A stretch of 64,000 nt of DNA from Bacteroidota bacterium (lineage in GTDB: Bacteria > Bacteroidota > Bacteroidia > Chitinophagales > LD1): NCBI GenBank assembly GCA_016715625.1, contig JADJZU010000002.1, forward strand, positions 174,738 through 238,737. The letters are read 5' to 3'. Both the position numbers and the translations under genes were made by a program. The number at the start of each line of letters is the position of its first letter. Positions within the stretch are counted from its first letter, which is position 1. The notes under the pieces were generated by a model. That model saw only the letters and a program-made list of their open reading frames with translations, did no database searches and was not told where the DNA came from. This document shows positions 1 to 7,984 of this stretch, one piece after another.

Positions 1-261
1 CTGAGTCTTTTCGTATGTTTTTCTACGCTTCTTTTTGTAGATAATAACCTTGTCATCTTTCAGGTGCTGAACGATGGTTGCGTTTACTTTAACCCCGCTC
101 ACTACCGGTGTTCCTACCTGCACTGAACCGTTATTATCGGTCAGCAACACGCGGTCAAAGGCTACTTTATCACCTTCGTTGCCTTCCAGGCGGTGAACGT
201 ATAATTTTTTGCCGGCTTCTGCCTTAAACTGCTGTCCAGCGATTTCTACTATTGCGTACAT
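1..261 (-). CDS. rplU: 50S ribosomal protein L21 (partial, C-terminus outside window)
   Basis: The 87 residues visible begin MYAIVEIAGQQFKAEAGKKL and continue through VHRLEGNEGDKVAFDRVLL and a lysine/arginine-rich YKKKRRK stretch, which is the full L21 signature; the family is about 103 residues, so only the last 15 or so are missing beyond position 1. L21 binds 23S rRNA in the large subunit. The ATG (complement of 259-261) is the only sensible start and lies a short distance below a well-formed Bacteroidota promoter at 281-311. In most bacteria rpmA (L27) follows rplU, so it is expected just outside the window. Confidence 0.96.
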   Translation of the reverse strand, partial: MYAIVEIAGQQFKAEAGKKLYVHRLEGNEGDKVAFDRVLLTDNNGSVQVGTPVVSGVKVNATIVQHLKDDKVIIYKKKRRKTYEKTQ

Positions 262-280
262 ATCTTGAATTTTGGGAGCG

Positions 281-311
281 CAAATATAAGTGCGCTTTCT
301 ATAAATCCAAA
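281..311 (-). promoter_or_regulatory. Bacteroidota-type promoter for rplU
   Basis: On the minus strand TTTG (308-311) is followed by exactly 19 bases and then TATATTTG (281-288), which fits the Bacteroidota consensus TTTG-N19-TAnnTTTG. Transcription would start near 275, giving a leader of only about 14 bases before the rplU ATG. This is the best-formed promoter I saw in the window. Confidence 0.6.
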
Positions 312-317
312 TCAAAT

Positions 318-1547
318 TTAACTTCTCAGGTTACGCATCCTTTGCAAGAGCGTTGGGTGAGAGTAGTTAAAGAACACATAAGCAGGGTGCGGTTGCACAT
401 TGCTCAGGTGGTTAACCGTTAGTTTTTTAAGCGAACGGATAAGCGGTTCGGCCCCGTAAGTGGCTTTGGCGTAGTTATCGGCTTCGTATTCGTTTTTTCG
501 GCTTAGTAGGTGGCTCAATAAGCTTGTAATCAGATTAATGGGGGAGTAGAGAATCGAAAAAACGATTAACGACAGATGAAAGCTATTCTTCTCCGCGCCC
601 AATACCTCCGCCATCACCGGGTTGCTGGCGAGCCATCCAAACAGAAAAAACATAACTCCCATTTGTAGAATACCGATGGCCATGCCCTGCAGCACATGTT
701 TCTTTTTGTAATGGCCCACCTCATGTGCCAGCACAGCCGTAATTTCCTCGGTGCTCAGGTCTTTAATCAGGTTATCAAACAGCACAATGTTTTTACGGCT
801 GCCAATGCCACTGAAAAACGCGTTTGCCTTTGAACTTCTTTTCGAACCATCCATCACCATAATGTTAGTGAGCGGAAACTGCACGGTGGAGGCGTAGTTT
901 TCTATGCTTTGGCGCAGGGCTCCGGGCTCCAGCGGAGTTAGTTTGTTGAACACCGGCAGCAATAGGTTAGTATAAAACATGGCCATAAAAATGGAGACGC
1001 TGCCCACTAACAACCATCCGGCAATCCAAAAATATGGACCCAATACCTGATATAGCCAAGTGAGCAAGGCCAGAATTCCGCCCCCCAATATTACGGTTAG
1101 CAGCACTGTCTTAAGCTTATCACCTATAAAGGTCGACAGGCTTGTTTTATTAAATCCAAATCGTTCTTCCACCACAAAAGTGTGGTAAAGGTCCATCGGA
1201 AGATTAATAAGAAAAGAGCCCAGAGCCAACAGACCAAAAAACACCAGCGCTTGCAGCACCACATGTTCCGAATAGCCGGTGGCTATGCCGTCCACATAGG
1301 CAAACCCGCCCAGGAGCAAAAAAGAGAGGGAGATTAGCAGCGAAAGGGTAGAAGAAACAAGACCAAATTTAAAGTTGAGGCTGGCATACTTTTTCGCCTC
1401 CTCATATTTTGCCGCATCATACAGCCCTTCCGCATCTGGCGGTATCGGTTTGTTCCAACTCAGGTGATTTAAAACGCCCAGAGTTTTGGTAAGTATAAAT
1501 TCGAACAGCATAAATCCTACAATCAGATATAAGAGAGTAATGGCCAT
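318..1547 (-). CDS. M48 family metallopeptidase, Ste24/CAAX prenyl protease 1-like
   Basis: This is an integral-membrane zinc protease of the Ste24 family. The zinc motif HEVGH is at residues 275-279 in LAHEVGHYKKKH, and the third ligand lies in NEYEADNYA further on. Several hydrophobic segments precede and surround the catalytic domain (for example MAITLLYLIVGFMLFEFIL at the N-terminus), as in Ste24. At 409 residues it matches the family (about 410-430). The reading frame stays open upstream to 1658, but I chose the ATG at 1547 because it starts directly before the first membrane segment. Bacterial members are thought to take part in membrane-protein quality control rather than prenyl processing; the substrate is unknown. 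Start choice is inference. Confidence 0.9.
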   Translation of the reverse strand: MAITLLYLIVGFMLFEFILTKTLGVLNHLSWNKPIPPDAEGLYDAAKYEEAKKYASLNFKFGLVSSTLSLLISLSFLLLGGFAYVDGIATGYSEHVVLQALVFFGLLALGSFLINLPMDLYHTFVVEERFGFNKTSLSTFIGDKLKTVLLTVILGGGILALLTWLYQVLGPYFWIAGWLLVGSVSIFMAMFYTNLLLPVFNKLTPLEPGALRQSIENYASTVQFPLTNIMVMDGSKRSSKANAFFSGIGSRKNIVLFDNLIKDLSTEEITAVLAHEVGHYKKKHVLQGMAIGILQMGVMFFLFGWLASNPVMAEVLGAEKNSFHLSLIVFSILYSPINLITSLLSHLLSRKNEYEADNYAKATYGAEPLIRSLKKLTVNHLSNVQPHPAYVFFNYSHPTLLQRMRNLRS

Positions 1548-1574
1548 TACAGATTTTTGGGGGCGAAAGTAATG

Positions 1575-1603
1575 TTTGGCAAATAGCCTGTGTCCTAAAT
1601 TTG
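1575..1603 (+). promoter_or_regulatory. Possible promoter for the EVE-domain gene
   Basis: TTTG (1575-1578), 17 bases, then TAAATTTG (1596-1603) matches the Bacteroidota consensus on the plus strand. It would give a leader of roughly 95 bases before the ATG at 1704, so the link to the gene is tentative. Confidence 0.35.
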
Positions 1604-1703
1604 ATTTTAGAAAAGGTTCACGGACCAACAATTTTGCCATGCAGCAGACCCCGAACATTGTTTATTAAGGCATTTTTCAGAAATTCGATTTCAAACAAAA
1701 TCT

Positions 1704-2108
1704 ATGGCTTACTGGCTGGTAAAATCAGACCCCGAAACCTACAGTTTCGAGCGAATGAAAAAGGAAAAGAAAACTATGTGGGATGGCGTGCGAAACTATG
1801 CCGCACGCAATAATCTGCGCGCTATGAAAAAAGGCGATTTGTGTTTTTTTTATGAAAGCATGAACGGTGAGCCCTCCGTGGTAGGCATCGTAAAAGTTGC
1901 CAAGGAAGCCTACCAGGACCCCACCACCACCGAAGATTGGAGCGTAGTGGATTTAGAATACAACAAGGCATTGAAGCCCGTTACATTGAAGCAGGTAAAA
2001 GCGAATGCTAAGTTATCGCAAATGGCCCTCGTTCGCTTATCCCGGCTCAGCGTACAACCTGTCACCGATGCCGAGTGGCAGGAAGTCATGAAGATGAGCG
2101 GAAGCTAA
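1704..2108 (+). CDS. EVE domain-containing protein (PUA-like superfamily)
   Basis: A 134-residue single-domain protein starting MAYWLVKSDPETYSFE, followed by WDGVRNYAARNNLRAMKKGD and FYESMNGEPSVVGIVKV. These are the hallmark segments of the EVE (formerly DUF55) fold, related to human THYN1; the length is typical. EVE domains have PUA-like pockets proposed to recognise modified bases in DNA or RNA, but the ligand of housekeeping bacterial members is not established. The gene is divergent from the Ste24-like protease and its stop overlaps the end of the convergent radical SAM gene by four bases. Confidence 0.93.
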   Translation: MAYWLVKSDPETYSFERMKKEKKTMWDGVRNYAARNNLRAMKKGDLCFFYESMNGEPSVVGIVKVAKEAYQDPTTTEDWSVVDLEYNKALKPVTLKQVKANAKLSQMALVRLSRLSVQPVTDAEWQEVMKMSGS

Positions 2109-3214
2109 AACAACTCCATTTGGCTGGAGTCTTTGTTCTGCATCAAGAGCTCCGCTTTTCTTTTCTCAAACAGCGAGAAGTTCAACTCCGGCAATTTTCG
2201 CCCGGCCATAAACTTGTTGCGGGCCAGTATAAACTGCTGCTGAATCATTTCGGCAAACTTCCCCTCCCCCTTCATCCTGCGGCCATACTCCGTATCGTTC
2301 ACCTGGCCGCCATGCAGGTGCTGTAACTGGTTCATTATCTTCTGTGCTCGATTCGGAAAATTTTTATGCGCCCAGTCTTCAAAGATTTTCCCGTTATGCC
2401 CATTCAGTCTGGCTACAATGTAACTGCACCCCAGCGCCCCCGCATCTGCCACCGCTTTCACCACCTCAAAAATAGACTCATCATTGAGCGATGGAATGAT
2501 GGGAGCAATATTCACATGAACAGGAATCTTTAAATCCCGAAAGGTCCCTATTGTTCTCAAAATGTTTCGGGCGCTCGAAGTGCGCGGCTCCATAATCCGC
2601 TTCAGGTCCTCATCCAGTGTAGTCAGGCTAAGCACTACCCACACCAGGTTTTCGCGAGCCAGGTCTTGCAGAATATCGCTATCGCGCTCTATCATCACAT
2701 TTTTGGTAATGATACTCACCGGGTGTTGCAATTCCCTAAAGACCATGAGGCATTTTCGGGTAATGCCAAATTTTCGTTCGGCCGGCTGATAGCAATCAGT
2801 ATTGCCCGAAAGCGTAATGGCTGCGGGTTCCCATTTCTTGGTCAGCAGTGTTTTTCGCAGCAGCTCCGGAGCCGTATTTTTCACCAGTATATTCTGCTCA
2901 AAATCTTTACCGGCACTATAGCCCCAATACTCATGCGTATTGCGCGCATAGCAATACACACAACCATGCTCGCAGCCCTGATAGGGGTTCATGCTCCAGG
3001 GGAATAGCAAATCAGGGCTATGCACCCGATTGAGAATCGTCTTAGGGAAAACTTCTATGAATTTTGTTTTGGCATTATACCGTAAAGCCTCCAGCCGTTC
3101 CTCCTCCGTGGGCAAATCATTCAGATAAATCTCCTGCTCGTTCTTCAAAAAACGATTTGCCGGGTTCAATTGCGAACCTCTTCCTTTTACATACGCGGTA
3201 TTTTTTTTGGCCAC
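2105..3214 (-). CDS. PA0069-family radical SAM protein (SplB-like)
   Basis: A 369-residue protein with the radical SAM cluster motif CEHGCVYCYAR (CX3CX2C), preceded by PWSMNPYQGC and followed by NTHEYWGYSAGKDFE and ITLSGNTDCYQPAE. This combination is characteristic of the PA0069/SplB-related family; the [4Fe-4S] cluster cleaves S-adenosylmethionine to make a 5'-deoxyadenosyl radical. The biological substrate of the family is not known to me. It lies 21 bases behind the Nudix gene on the same strand and probably shares its transcript. Confidence 0.9.
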   Translation of the reverse strand: MAKKNTAYVKGRGSQLNPANRFLKNEQEIYLNDLPTEEERLEALRYNAKTKFIEVFPKTILNRVHSPDLLFPWSMNPYQGCEHGCVYCYARNTHEYWGYSAGKDFEQNILVKNTAPELLRKTLLTKKWEPAAITLSGNTDCYQPAERKFGITRKCLMVFRELQHPVSIITKNVMIERDSDILQDLARENLVWVVLSLTTLDEDLKRIMEPRTSSARNILRTIGTFRDLKIPVHVNIAPIIPSLNDESIFEVVKAVADAGALGCSYIVARLNGHNGKIFEDWAHKNFPNRAQKIMNQLQHLHGGQVNDTEYGRRMKGEGKFAEMIQQQFILARNKFMAGRKLPELNFSLFEKRKAELLMQNKDSSQMELF

Positions 3215-3235
3215 AATAGAAAAAATGAAAAATTC

Positions 3236-3793
3236 CTAACCTCCGTCTATCAAAATTTTTGCACGAAGGATGCTCGCCACCGATAGGGCATCTCTGATCT
3301 CTCCCCGAAGCACCATCTCATACACCTCTGCAAAAGGAACTTTTCGTATCGCCAGTTCCTCATCTTCTTCCGGTGCCTCACCCACATAGCTAAGCCCGCG
3401 GGCTATATAGCTATACGAAACCTCATCTGTGCACGAGTTAGAAAGCTGCATCTCCAATATCAACTCCATCTTCTCCGCCTTCAAGCCCACTTCCTCATGC
3501 AATTCACGATGTGCTGTTGCCACTGGCGAAGTGCCCTCGGGGCATCCTCCCTCCACAATCTCCCATTCATAACTATCCAGCGGGTAACGATACTGCCCCA
3601 CAATCCAGGTATAGTTGTTCACATCTAGCGGAATCACCGCCACCGCATGTGTCTTAAAATGCACCACCCCATAAATTCCATCTTTGCCCGCAGGATTCTT
3701 CACCTGGTCTTCCGTAATCTTTATCCAGGGGTTGTCATACTTCACCTCCCCCGATAGTTTAGTCCACGGGTTATGTGCCTCATTCTTTTTCAT
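3236..3793 (-). CDS. Nudix hydrolase, ADP-ribose pyrophosphatase-like
   Basis: A 185-residue Nudix protein. The catalytic part of the Nudix box is seen as RELHEEVGL, preceded by GGCPEGTSPVATAH. The first acidic position of the consensus (GX5E) is threonine here (EGT-SPVATAH-REL), while the metal-binding REXXEE core is intact. The N-terminal part (WTKLSGEVKYDNPWIKITED) and IVGQYRYPLDSYEWEI resemble ADP-ribose/nucleoside-diphosphate-sugar pyrophosphatases such as NudF, which split X-diphosphate bonds in the cytoplasm. The gene is followed closely by the radical SAM gene. The exact substrate is inferred only by resemblance. Confidence 0.88.
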   Translation of the reverse strand: MKKNEAHNPWTKLSGEVKYDNPWIKITEDQVKNPAGKDGIYGVVHFKTHAVAVIPLDVNNYTWIVGQYRYPLDSYEWEIVEGGCPEGTSPVATAHRELHEEVGLKAEKMELILEMQLSNSCTDEVSYSYIARGLSYVGEAPEEDEELAIRKVPFAEVYEMVLRGEIRDALSVASILRAKILIDGG

Positions 3794-3808
3794 CAGCCGG
3801 TAAGTAGT

Positions 3809-4588
3809 CTACGATTTTTTATGAATCCGGAAGCCCAGTTTCAGCCCAAGCGATACATTGTAAAAGCCGCCATTATCGGTCCTGAACAGTTGATTGTCTT
3901 TGTTCAATCGGGCCAGATCCAAAAACAAAATCTGCGGCCCCACAAACATATCGGCTGCTTCGCTTATCTCCAACTCTCCACCCAAATAAATGCTCCATCC
4001 AAAAGAGGCGTTTTGCTTCATGGCGCTTAGGCTCAATTTATTTATTCCGGAGTTGGAACTGGTTACATCGCCCAACGCATCATACGATTTGGCAAAGGAA
4101 GTACTATACAGCGGAATATAAAACTCAGGCCCGGTGGCAAACTCAAACGAACATTTTTTCATACGCTTGTATAAGTGTGCATATACCGGAATCGTCAGAT
4201 AAGCTACATGCCCGTAGTTTCGCGAGCTGATATATAAATCACCGCCCAGGGGTGCCGTTTTCGTTTGATTAAAATAACCTTGCATACGATAGTTCAGTCC
4301 GGCTGACACACTTATAATATGCAAGGGCCTGAACATATATTGCCCGCCAATATTGAATCCCACAAAAGGCATTCTGTTGTCGTAAGGCTCAGAAGAAATG
4401 TTATTGATTTTCCCTTTGCTGTAAATAAAATAATCGGTGCTTGGGGCCATCGTAAACTCAAAACTGTGTATATGGAATTTTCGCTTTCCTTTCTCGCTTT
4501 TCGCATCCTTGCTAACGGCAGTTTTAGCATCCTGTGCGTTGGCACATACAAAGGCAATCATTAACAGGGGCAGTAGTATGTTTTTCAT
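3809..4588 (-). CDS. Outer-membrane beta-barrel family protein
   Basis: A 259-residue secreted protein with a clear signal peptide (MKNILLPLLMIAFVCANAQ) and then alternating aromatic/hydrophobic strands such as GFNIGGQYMFRPLHIISVSAGL and GHVAYLTIPVYAHLYKRM, ending FYNVSLGLKLGFRIHKKS. This pattern, including a terminal strand with aromatic residues, is that of the PorT-like/outer-membrane beta-barrel family common in Bacteroidota. The start at 4588 was chosen because the signal peptide begins there; the open frame extends 14 codons further upstream without a good reason. Function is unknown; it stands between a Nudix gene and a secreted protease. Confidence 0.75.
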   Translation of the reverse strand: MKNILLPLLMIAFVCANAQDAKTAVSKDAKSEKGKRKFHIHSFEFTMAPSTDYFIYSKGKINNISSEPYDNRMPFVGFNIGGQYMFRPLHIISVSAGLNYRMQGYFNQTKTAPLGGDLYISSRNYGHVAYLTIPVYAHLYKRMKKCSFEFATGPEFYIPLYSTSFAKSYDALGDVTSSNSGINKLSLSAMKQNASFGWSIYLGGELEISEAADMFVGPQILFLDLARLNKDNQLFRTDNGGFYNVSLGLKLGFRIHKKS

Positions 4589-4629
4589 ATTCTTTGTTTT
4601 TGGTGATGTGAATGTAGGCAAATCATGCA

Positions 4630-6984
4630 CTAGTTAATCCTCAGTTTACCCGACTTTAGCACAGCGTTTTGGTTGATAAGTTGATAGCCATAAACACCCG
4701 CTGATAAGTTCTTGGTGTCCAGTATCAAACTGTTATGACCGCCCAGCTGAAGTTCCTGTAATGTTTCGCCCAGTAGATTCACTATCCGGATAGACATGTT
4801 CTGGGTAGCAGCATTCCTAATTGAAAAAACAGTGTAATCATTAGCCGGGTTGGGAGTCACACTCATCAGCAATGGGTTCTCCTGATATGTCAATCCGGTG
4901 TTGTAGGTGCAGCTGCCATTGTTGATGTTAGCCGCAGGGTTATAATTATCAGCTGTTGAATCGGTGCATCCATACACTTTGGCTACACAACCACCACTGT
5001 CAATATTGGCTAACGGCTGGTAATTAAGACAAGCCGTATCCTGTGCACCATATACGATGTTGTCGTACGTTAGCATCGCAAACGCATTCACTTTTCCGTT
5101 TCCATACTCCGGGTTGCTAATTGCAGTGGTAAAGCTGTCGCGGAGCGCGGTCCATAGCAGCAGTTGCTTTATCTCGTTATAGTCGGCAGTCGGTCTCTTT
5201 TCAAGATAGAGCGCTGCCACCCCCGCTACAATAGGCGAAGCCATAGATGTGCCACCATTACGAATATGCTTTTTGGTAATGGAAACCTTTACGCGGTTTT
5301 GTGGCGCGGTGGCCAGAGAAATAAAACCGGCTTCTCCTGTGGCAATGGTTGTGCTGCCGGTGGCCATCACATCAGGTTTCAATCGGCCATCGCGGGTGGG
5401 ACCAAAACTTGAAGTGGCAAATCGCTTACCCACCGTTTCGTTGTAGGGCGCTTGTGTCAAGTCCACATAGTTGGAGTCGCGGTCTATGTAGCCGGCCTGG
5501 TTACTGTAATTGCCCACCGTAATCACCTTATCGCTACACTGCCAGCTCGACACAATGGTTTTCAAACTATCAGGGTATCGGTAAGATGTGCTATCGCCTA
5601 TCAGATTGCCATAGCTGCGCATATCCGCACTACCAATCAATGCGCTGCTGCTCCACAAATCAAATCTGCCACTCCCGCTGGTTTGCAGTCGAAATACATA
5701 ACTGCTGCTCGCAGGCGTAATCAAAAACTCCACATGGTATCTCCCTTCATCCAGCGTGGCATTCATGCTTATTTGCCCAATAAGGGTAGTGCCTTGATAC
5801 AGATTCCGGTTAAGAACAACCGAAGTGCCCGGAGGCGGATTGAAATCGGTGAGAATGTTGAGGTAATCAATTCTGCCCAGGTTAACCCCTGCTGCATTGT
5901 GTGCCCCCACAGCAAATCGGGCATTTTTAAATTCAGCCGTATCGGCCCACAAATCAAAGTACACTTCGTTAAAAGCCGTATTCACATTAAAGTAAGTAAA
6001 GGCAGAGTCCGAGGGTATGTTATACGACAAATGGTGAGGTATATGCCCCCCGTTGCCGCCTGCGGCTACCAGCACACGTCCCTTGCGTTCATCCAATAAA
6101 TATTCGATGGCTTCTGTGGCCAGGTCTTTTCCATCATGCGAGCCATAGTAAGTGCCAATAGAAGTATTGATAACACAAGGCTTGCCCAGCGCATCGGCCT
6201 TCTTGAAAATGTAATCTACTGCATCAGCCACATTGGACAGAAAGTTGCCATCGTTTTTAACGCGCACCGCTACAATTTCTGTTTCAGGTGCCACACCTGT
6301 CAGCTTATTTTCATAAATAGTGCCGCGGGTCGATAAACTATTGCCCGCAGCTATACCGGCTACACAAGTGTCATGTCCAAAATCGTTAGCAGGCGGCACA
6401 TGGGCACAATTTCCGTTGTCAATATCGATCCAACTCCATTGGTTTCCATATTGGTAAGGCATGGGTGAATTACTGCCCGATGCCACCTGATCCCAGATAT
6501 ATCGTATGCGTGTGGTGCTGTCGGTCGGCTTTCTAAAATCGCCATGCTGCCAATAAATCCCCCCATCTATAATCCCCATCACTACGCCTTTGCCCGTGTA
6601 AGCCTGCGTCAGCGGAGCATAACCCGATAAAATGCTGTCAATGTTATTGCGGATTCTGGCCGTGTCCATCAATGCGGTACCCCGGGCCGAGGTGTTCTCA
6701 ATCTTCATTACATCGCTATGGTTGGCAAAAGCAATCAATTGCTCCTCAGGAATCTCGATGGAGGATATGTCGGCATAGCCAAATTTGTATACGCCAGATA
6801 TCTGCTCCGTGAGAGCTTTTATTTTATTTAAATCCCCGCTAACCAACAAGGGCATCCGTTCTTTACGGACCACTCCGTTTTTCAATCGGAGGTAGAGTCG
6901 CAGGTCCAGCTTGGTAGTCTCTTGCGCAAAAACAAAAGAAGGAGCAATCAGCACAAGGCAGGCGAGTAGAAAAGCTCGGGTCAT
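4630..6984 (-). CDS. Secreted S8 (subtilisin-like) serine protease with T9SS type A sorting domain
   Basis: A 784-residue secreted protease. The signal peptide is MTRAFLLACLVLIAPSFVFAQ (start at 6984). The catalytic triad is visible: Asp140 in GIIDGG, His204 in GHDTCVAG, and Ser580 in GGTSMASPIVAG. A long insertion between His and Ser holds a beta-rich jelly-roll-like segment. After the protease come two short cysteine-containing repeats of the CxDxxAxNYNPxAN type (ACLNYQPLANIDSGGC and CTDSTADNYNPAANINNGSC), then the Por-type C-terminal domain (SVTPNPANDYTVFSIRN... GVYGYQL...GKLRIN) that directs export through the type IX secretion system. The cell substrate is unknown; a nutritional or surface-processing role is inference. 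Confidence 0.93.
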   Translation of the reverse strand: MTRAFLLACLVLIAPSFVFAQETTKLDLRLYLRLKNGVVRKERMPLLVSGDLNKIKALTEQISGVYKFGYADISSIEIPEEQLIAFANHSDVMKIENTSARGTALMDTARIRNNIDSILSGYAPLTQAYTGKGVVMGIIDGGIYWQHGDFRKPTDSTTRIRYIWDQVASGSNSPMPYQYGNQWSWIDIDNGNCAHVPPANDFGHDTCVAGIAAGNSLSTRGTIYENKLTGVAPETEIVAVRVKNDGNFLSNVADAVDYIFKKADALGKPCVINTSIGTYYGSHDGKDLATEAIEYLLDERKGRVLVAAGGNGGHIPHHLSYNIPSDSAFTYFNVNTAFNEVYFDLWADTAEFKNARFAVGAHNAAGVNLGRIDYLNILTDFNPPPGTSVVLNRNLYQGTTLIGQISMNATLDEGRYHVEFLITPASSSYVFRLQTSGSGRFDLWSSSALIGSADMRSYGNLIGDSTSYRYPDSLKTIVSSWQCSDKVITVGNYSNQAGYIDRDSNYVDLTQAPYNETVGKRFATSSFGPTRDGRLKPDVMATGSTTIATGEAGFISLATAPQNRVKVSITKKHIRNGGTSMASPIVAGVAALYLEKRPTADYNEIKQLLLWTALRDSFTTAISNPEYGNGKVNAFAMLTYDNIVYGAQDTACLNYQPLANIDSGGCVAKVYGCTDSTADNYNPAANINNGSCTYNTGLTYQENPLLMSVTPNPANDYTVFSIRNAATQNMSIRIVNLLGETLQELQLGGHNSLILDTKNLSAGVYGYQLINQNAVLKSGKLRIN

Positions 6985-7036
6985 AGCAATAGTATTGAGT
7001 AACAAGTTTACCCAAAATCTTCGGTAATTCAATCGG

Positions 7037-7044
7037 TATTTTTG
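7037..7044 (+). promoter_or_regulatory. Possible -7 element before the acyltransferase gene
   Basis: TATTTTTG matches TAnnTTTG and would start transcription about 58 bases before the ATG at 7109. No good TTTG element lies at the expected distance upstream, so support is weak. Confidence 0.25.
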
Positions 7045-7108
7045 ATATGCAGCAATTATGCAGTATTTTGAAACCGAAAGTTTTGTTTCATTTTTTAATT
7101 CCTGTAAT

Positions 7109-7978
7109 ATGAGTCGCGAAACCCCTAAAAAGCAAGTAGTAAAAAACTTTGATTTCACGCCACCCCCCAAAGCGTTCTTCCGAGCCTTTATAGCTCCATT
7201 CAAGTTTTATTTCGCCCCCCAATTTTACGGGCTCAAAGAGTTGGATTTGTCCCGGCCGGCACTCTTTGTAAGCAACCATACTATTTTGGGGGTGTTGGAT
7301 GGTTACCCTTTTGGTATTGAGTTGTATTTGCGCAAAGGAGTGGTGCTGCGGGCTCTGGCCGATTCCAATCATTACTATATTCCTGTATGGAAAGATTTAA
7401 TAGCCGACCGCCTGGGCGTGGTAGAGGCATCGCGGGCAAACTGCTCAGCTTTGATGAAACGAGGCGATAGCATTTTGGTTTTTCCCGGAGGAACCAAAGA
7501 GATTTGTAAGAAAAGAGGTGAGGAGTATTTGCTAAAATGGAAAGACCGCACAGGTTTCGTCCGTCTGGCTATGGAACATGGCTACGACATTATACCAGTA
7601 GCCGCTGTAGGAGCCGAAGAAGCGTTTACTATCACCAGCGATGCCAACGATTTTCTCAAAACACCTTTCGGGCAGTTTCTCAAATTTATCGGAGTGTCTC
7701 ACATGTATTTTAAAGATGGAGATCTTATTCCGCCTACAGTGAAGGGCATTGGTAATACCATTATTCCACGACCGGCAAAATTGTATTTCAGTTTTGGTAA
7801 GCGAATCTCCACCCGGAAATTCAGAAAACAATTTGATGACCCCGCCACACAGCAAATTGTAAAGGAGCAAGTGGAAAATGCACTCTTGACCGAATTCAAA
7901 AAGCTATTTGAAATAAGGCAAAAAGACACTGATCGCAGCAAATGGCGTAGGCTCTTAAATATGAAGAAGCCCGACTAG
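7109..7978 (+). CDS. Lysophospholipid/diacylglycerol acyltransferase family protein
   Basis: A 289-residue PlsC-superfamily acyltransferase. The acyltransferase motif I is present as SNHTILGVLD (His and Asp seven residues apart rather than the usual HX4D), followed by the glycine-rich FPGGTKEI motif and a proline motif in GYDIIPVAAVGAEEAF. The wider spacing and the FPGG...GF.RLA...IPV..VG.EE series resemble the diacylglycerol acyltransferase/phytyl ester synthase subgroup more than classical lysophosphatidate acyltransferase. The reaction would transfer an acyl chain from acyl-CoA or acyl-ACP to a lipid hydroxyl at the inner membrane. I chose the ATG at 7109 (MSRETPKK); an in-frame ATG at 7058 is possible. 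It is divergent from the protease and convergent with the SprB-repeat gene. Confidence 0.82.
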   Translation: MSRETPKKQVVKNFDFTPPPKAFFRAFIAPFKFYFAPQFYGLKELDLSRPALFVSNHTILGVLDGYPFGIELYLRKGVVLRALADSNHYYIPVWKDLIADRLGVVEASRANCSALMKRGDSILVFPGGTKEICKKRGEEYLLKWKDRTGFVRLAMEHGYDIIPVAAVGAEEAFTITSDANDFLKTPFGQFLKFIGVSHMYFKDGDLIPPTVKGIGNTIIPRPAKLYFSFGKRISTRKFRKQFDDPATQQIVKEQVENALLTEFKKLFEIRQKDTDRSKWRRLLNMKKPD

Positions 7979-7984
7979 GTTCGC

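Noticed and set aside
5452..6099. A 215-codon plus-strand frame opposite the S8 protease
   Set aside because: It is a shadow frame of the protease gene with no family resemblance.
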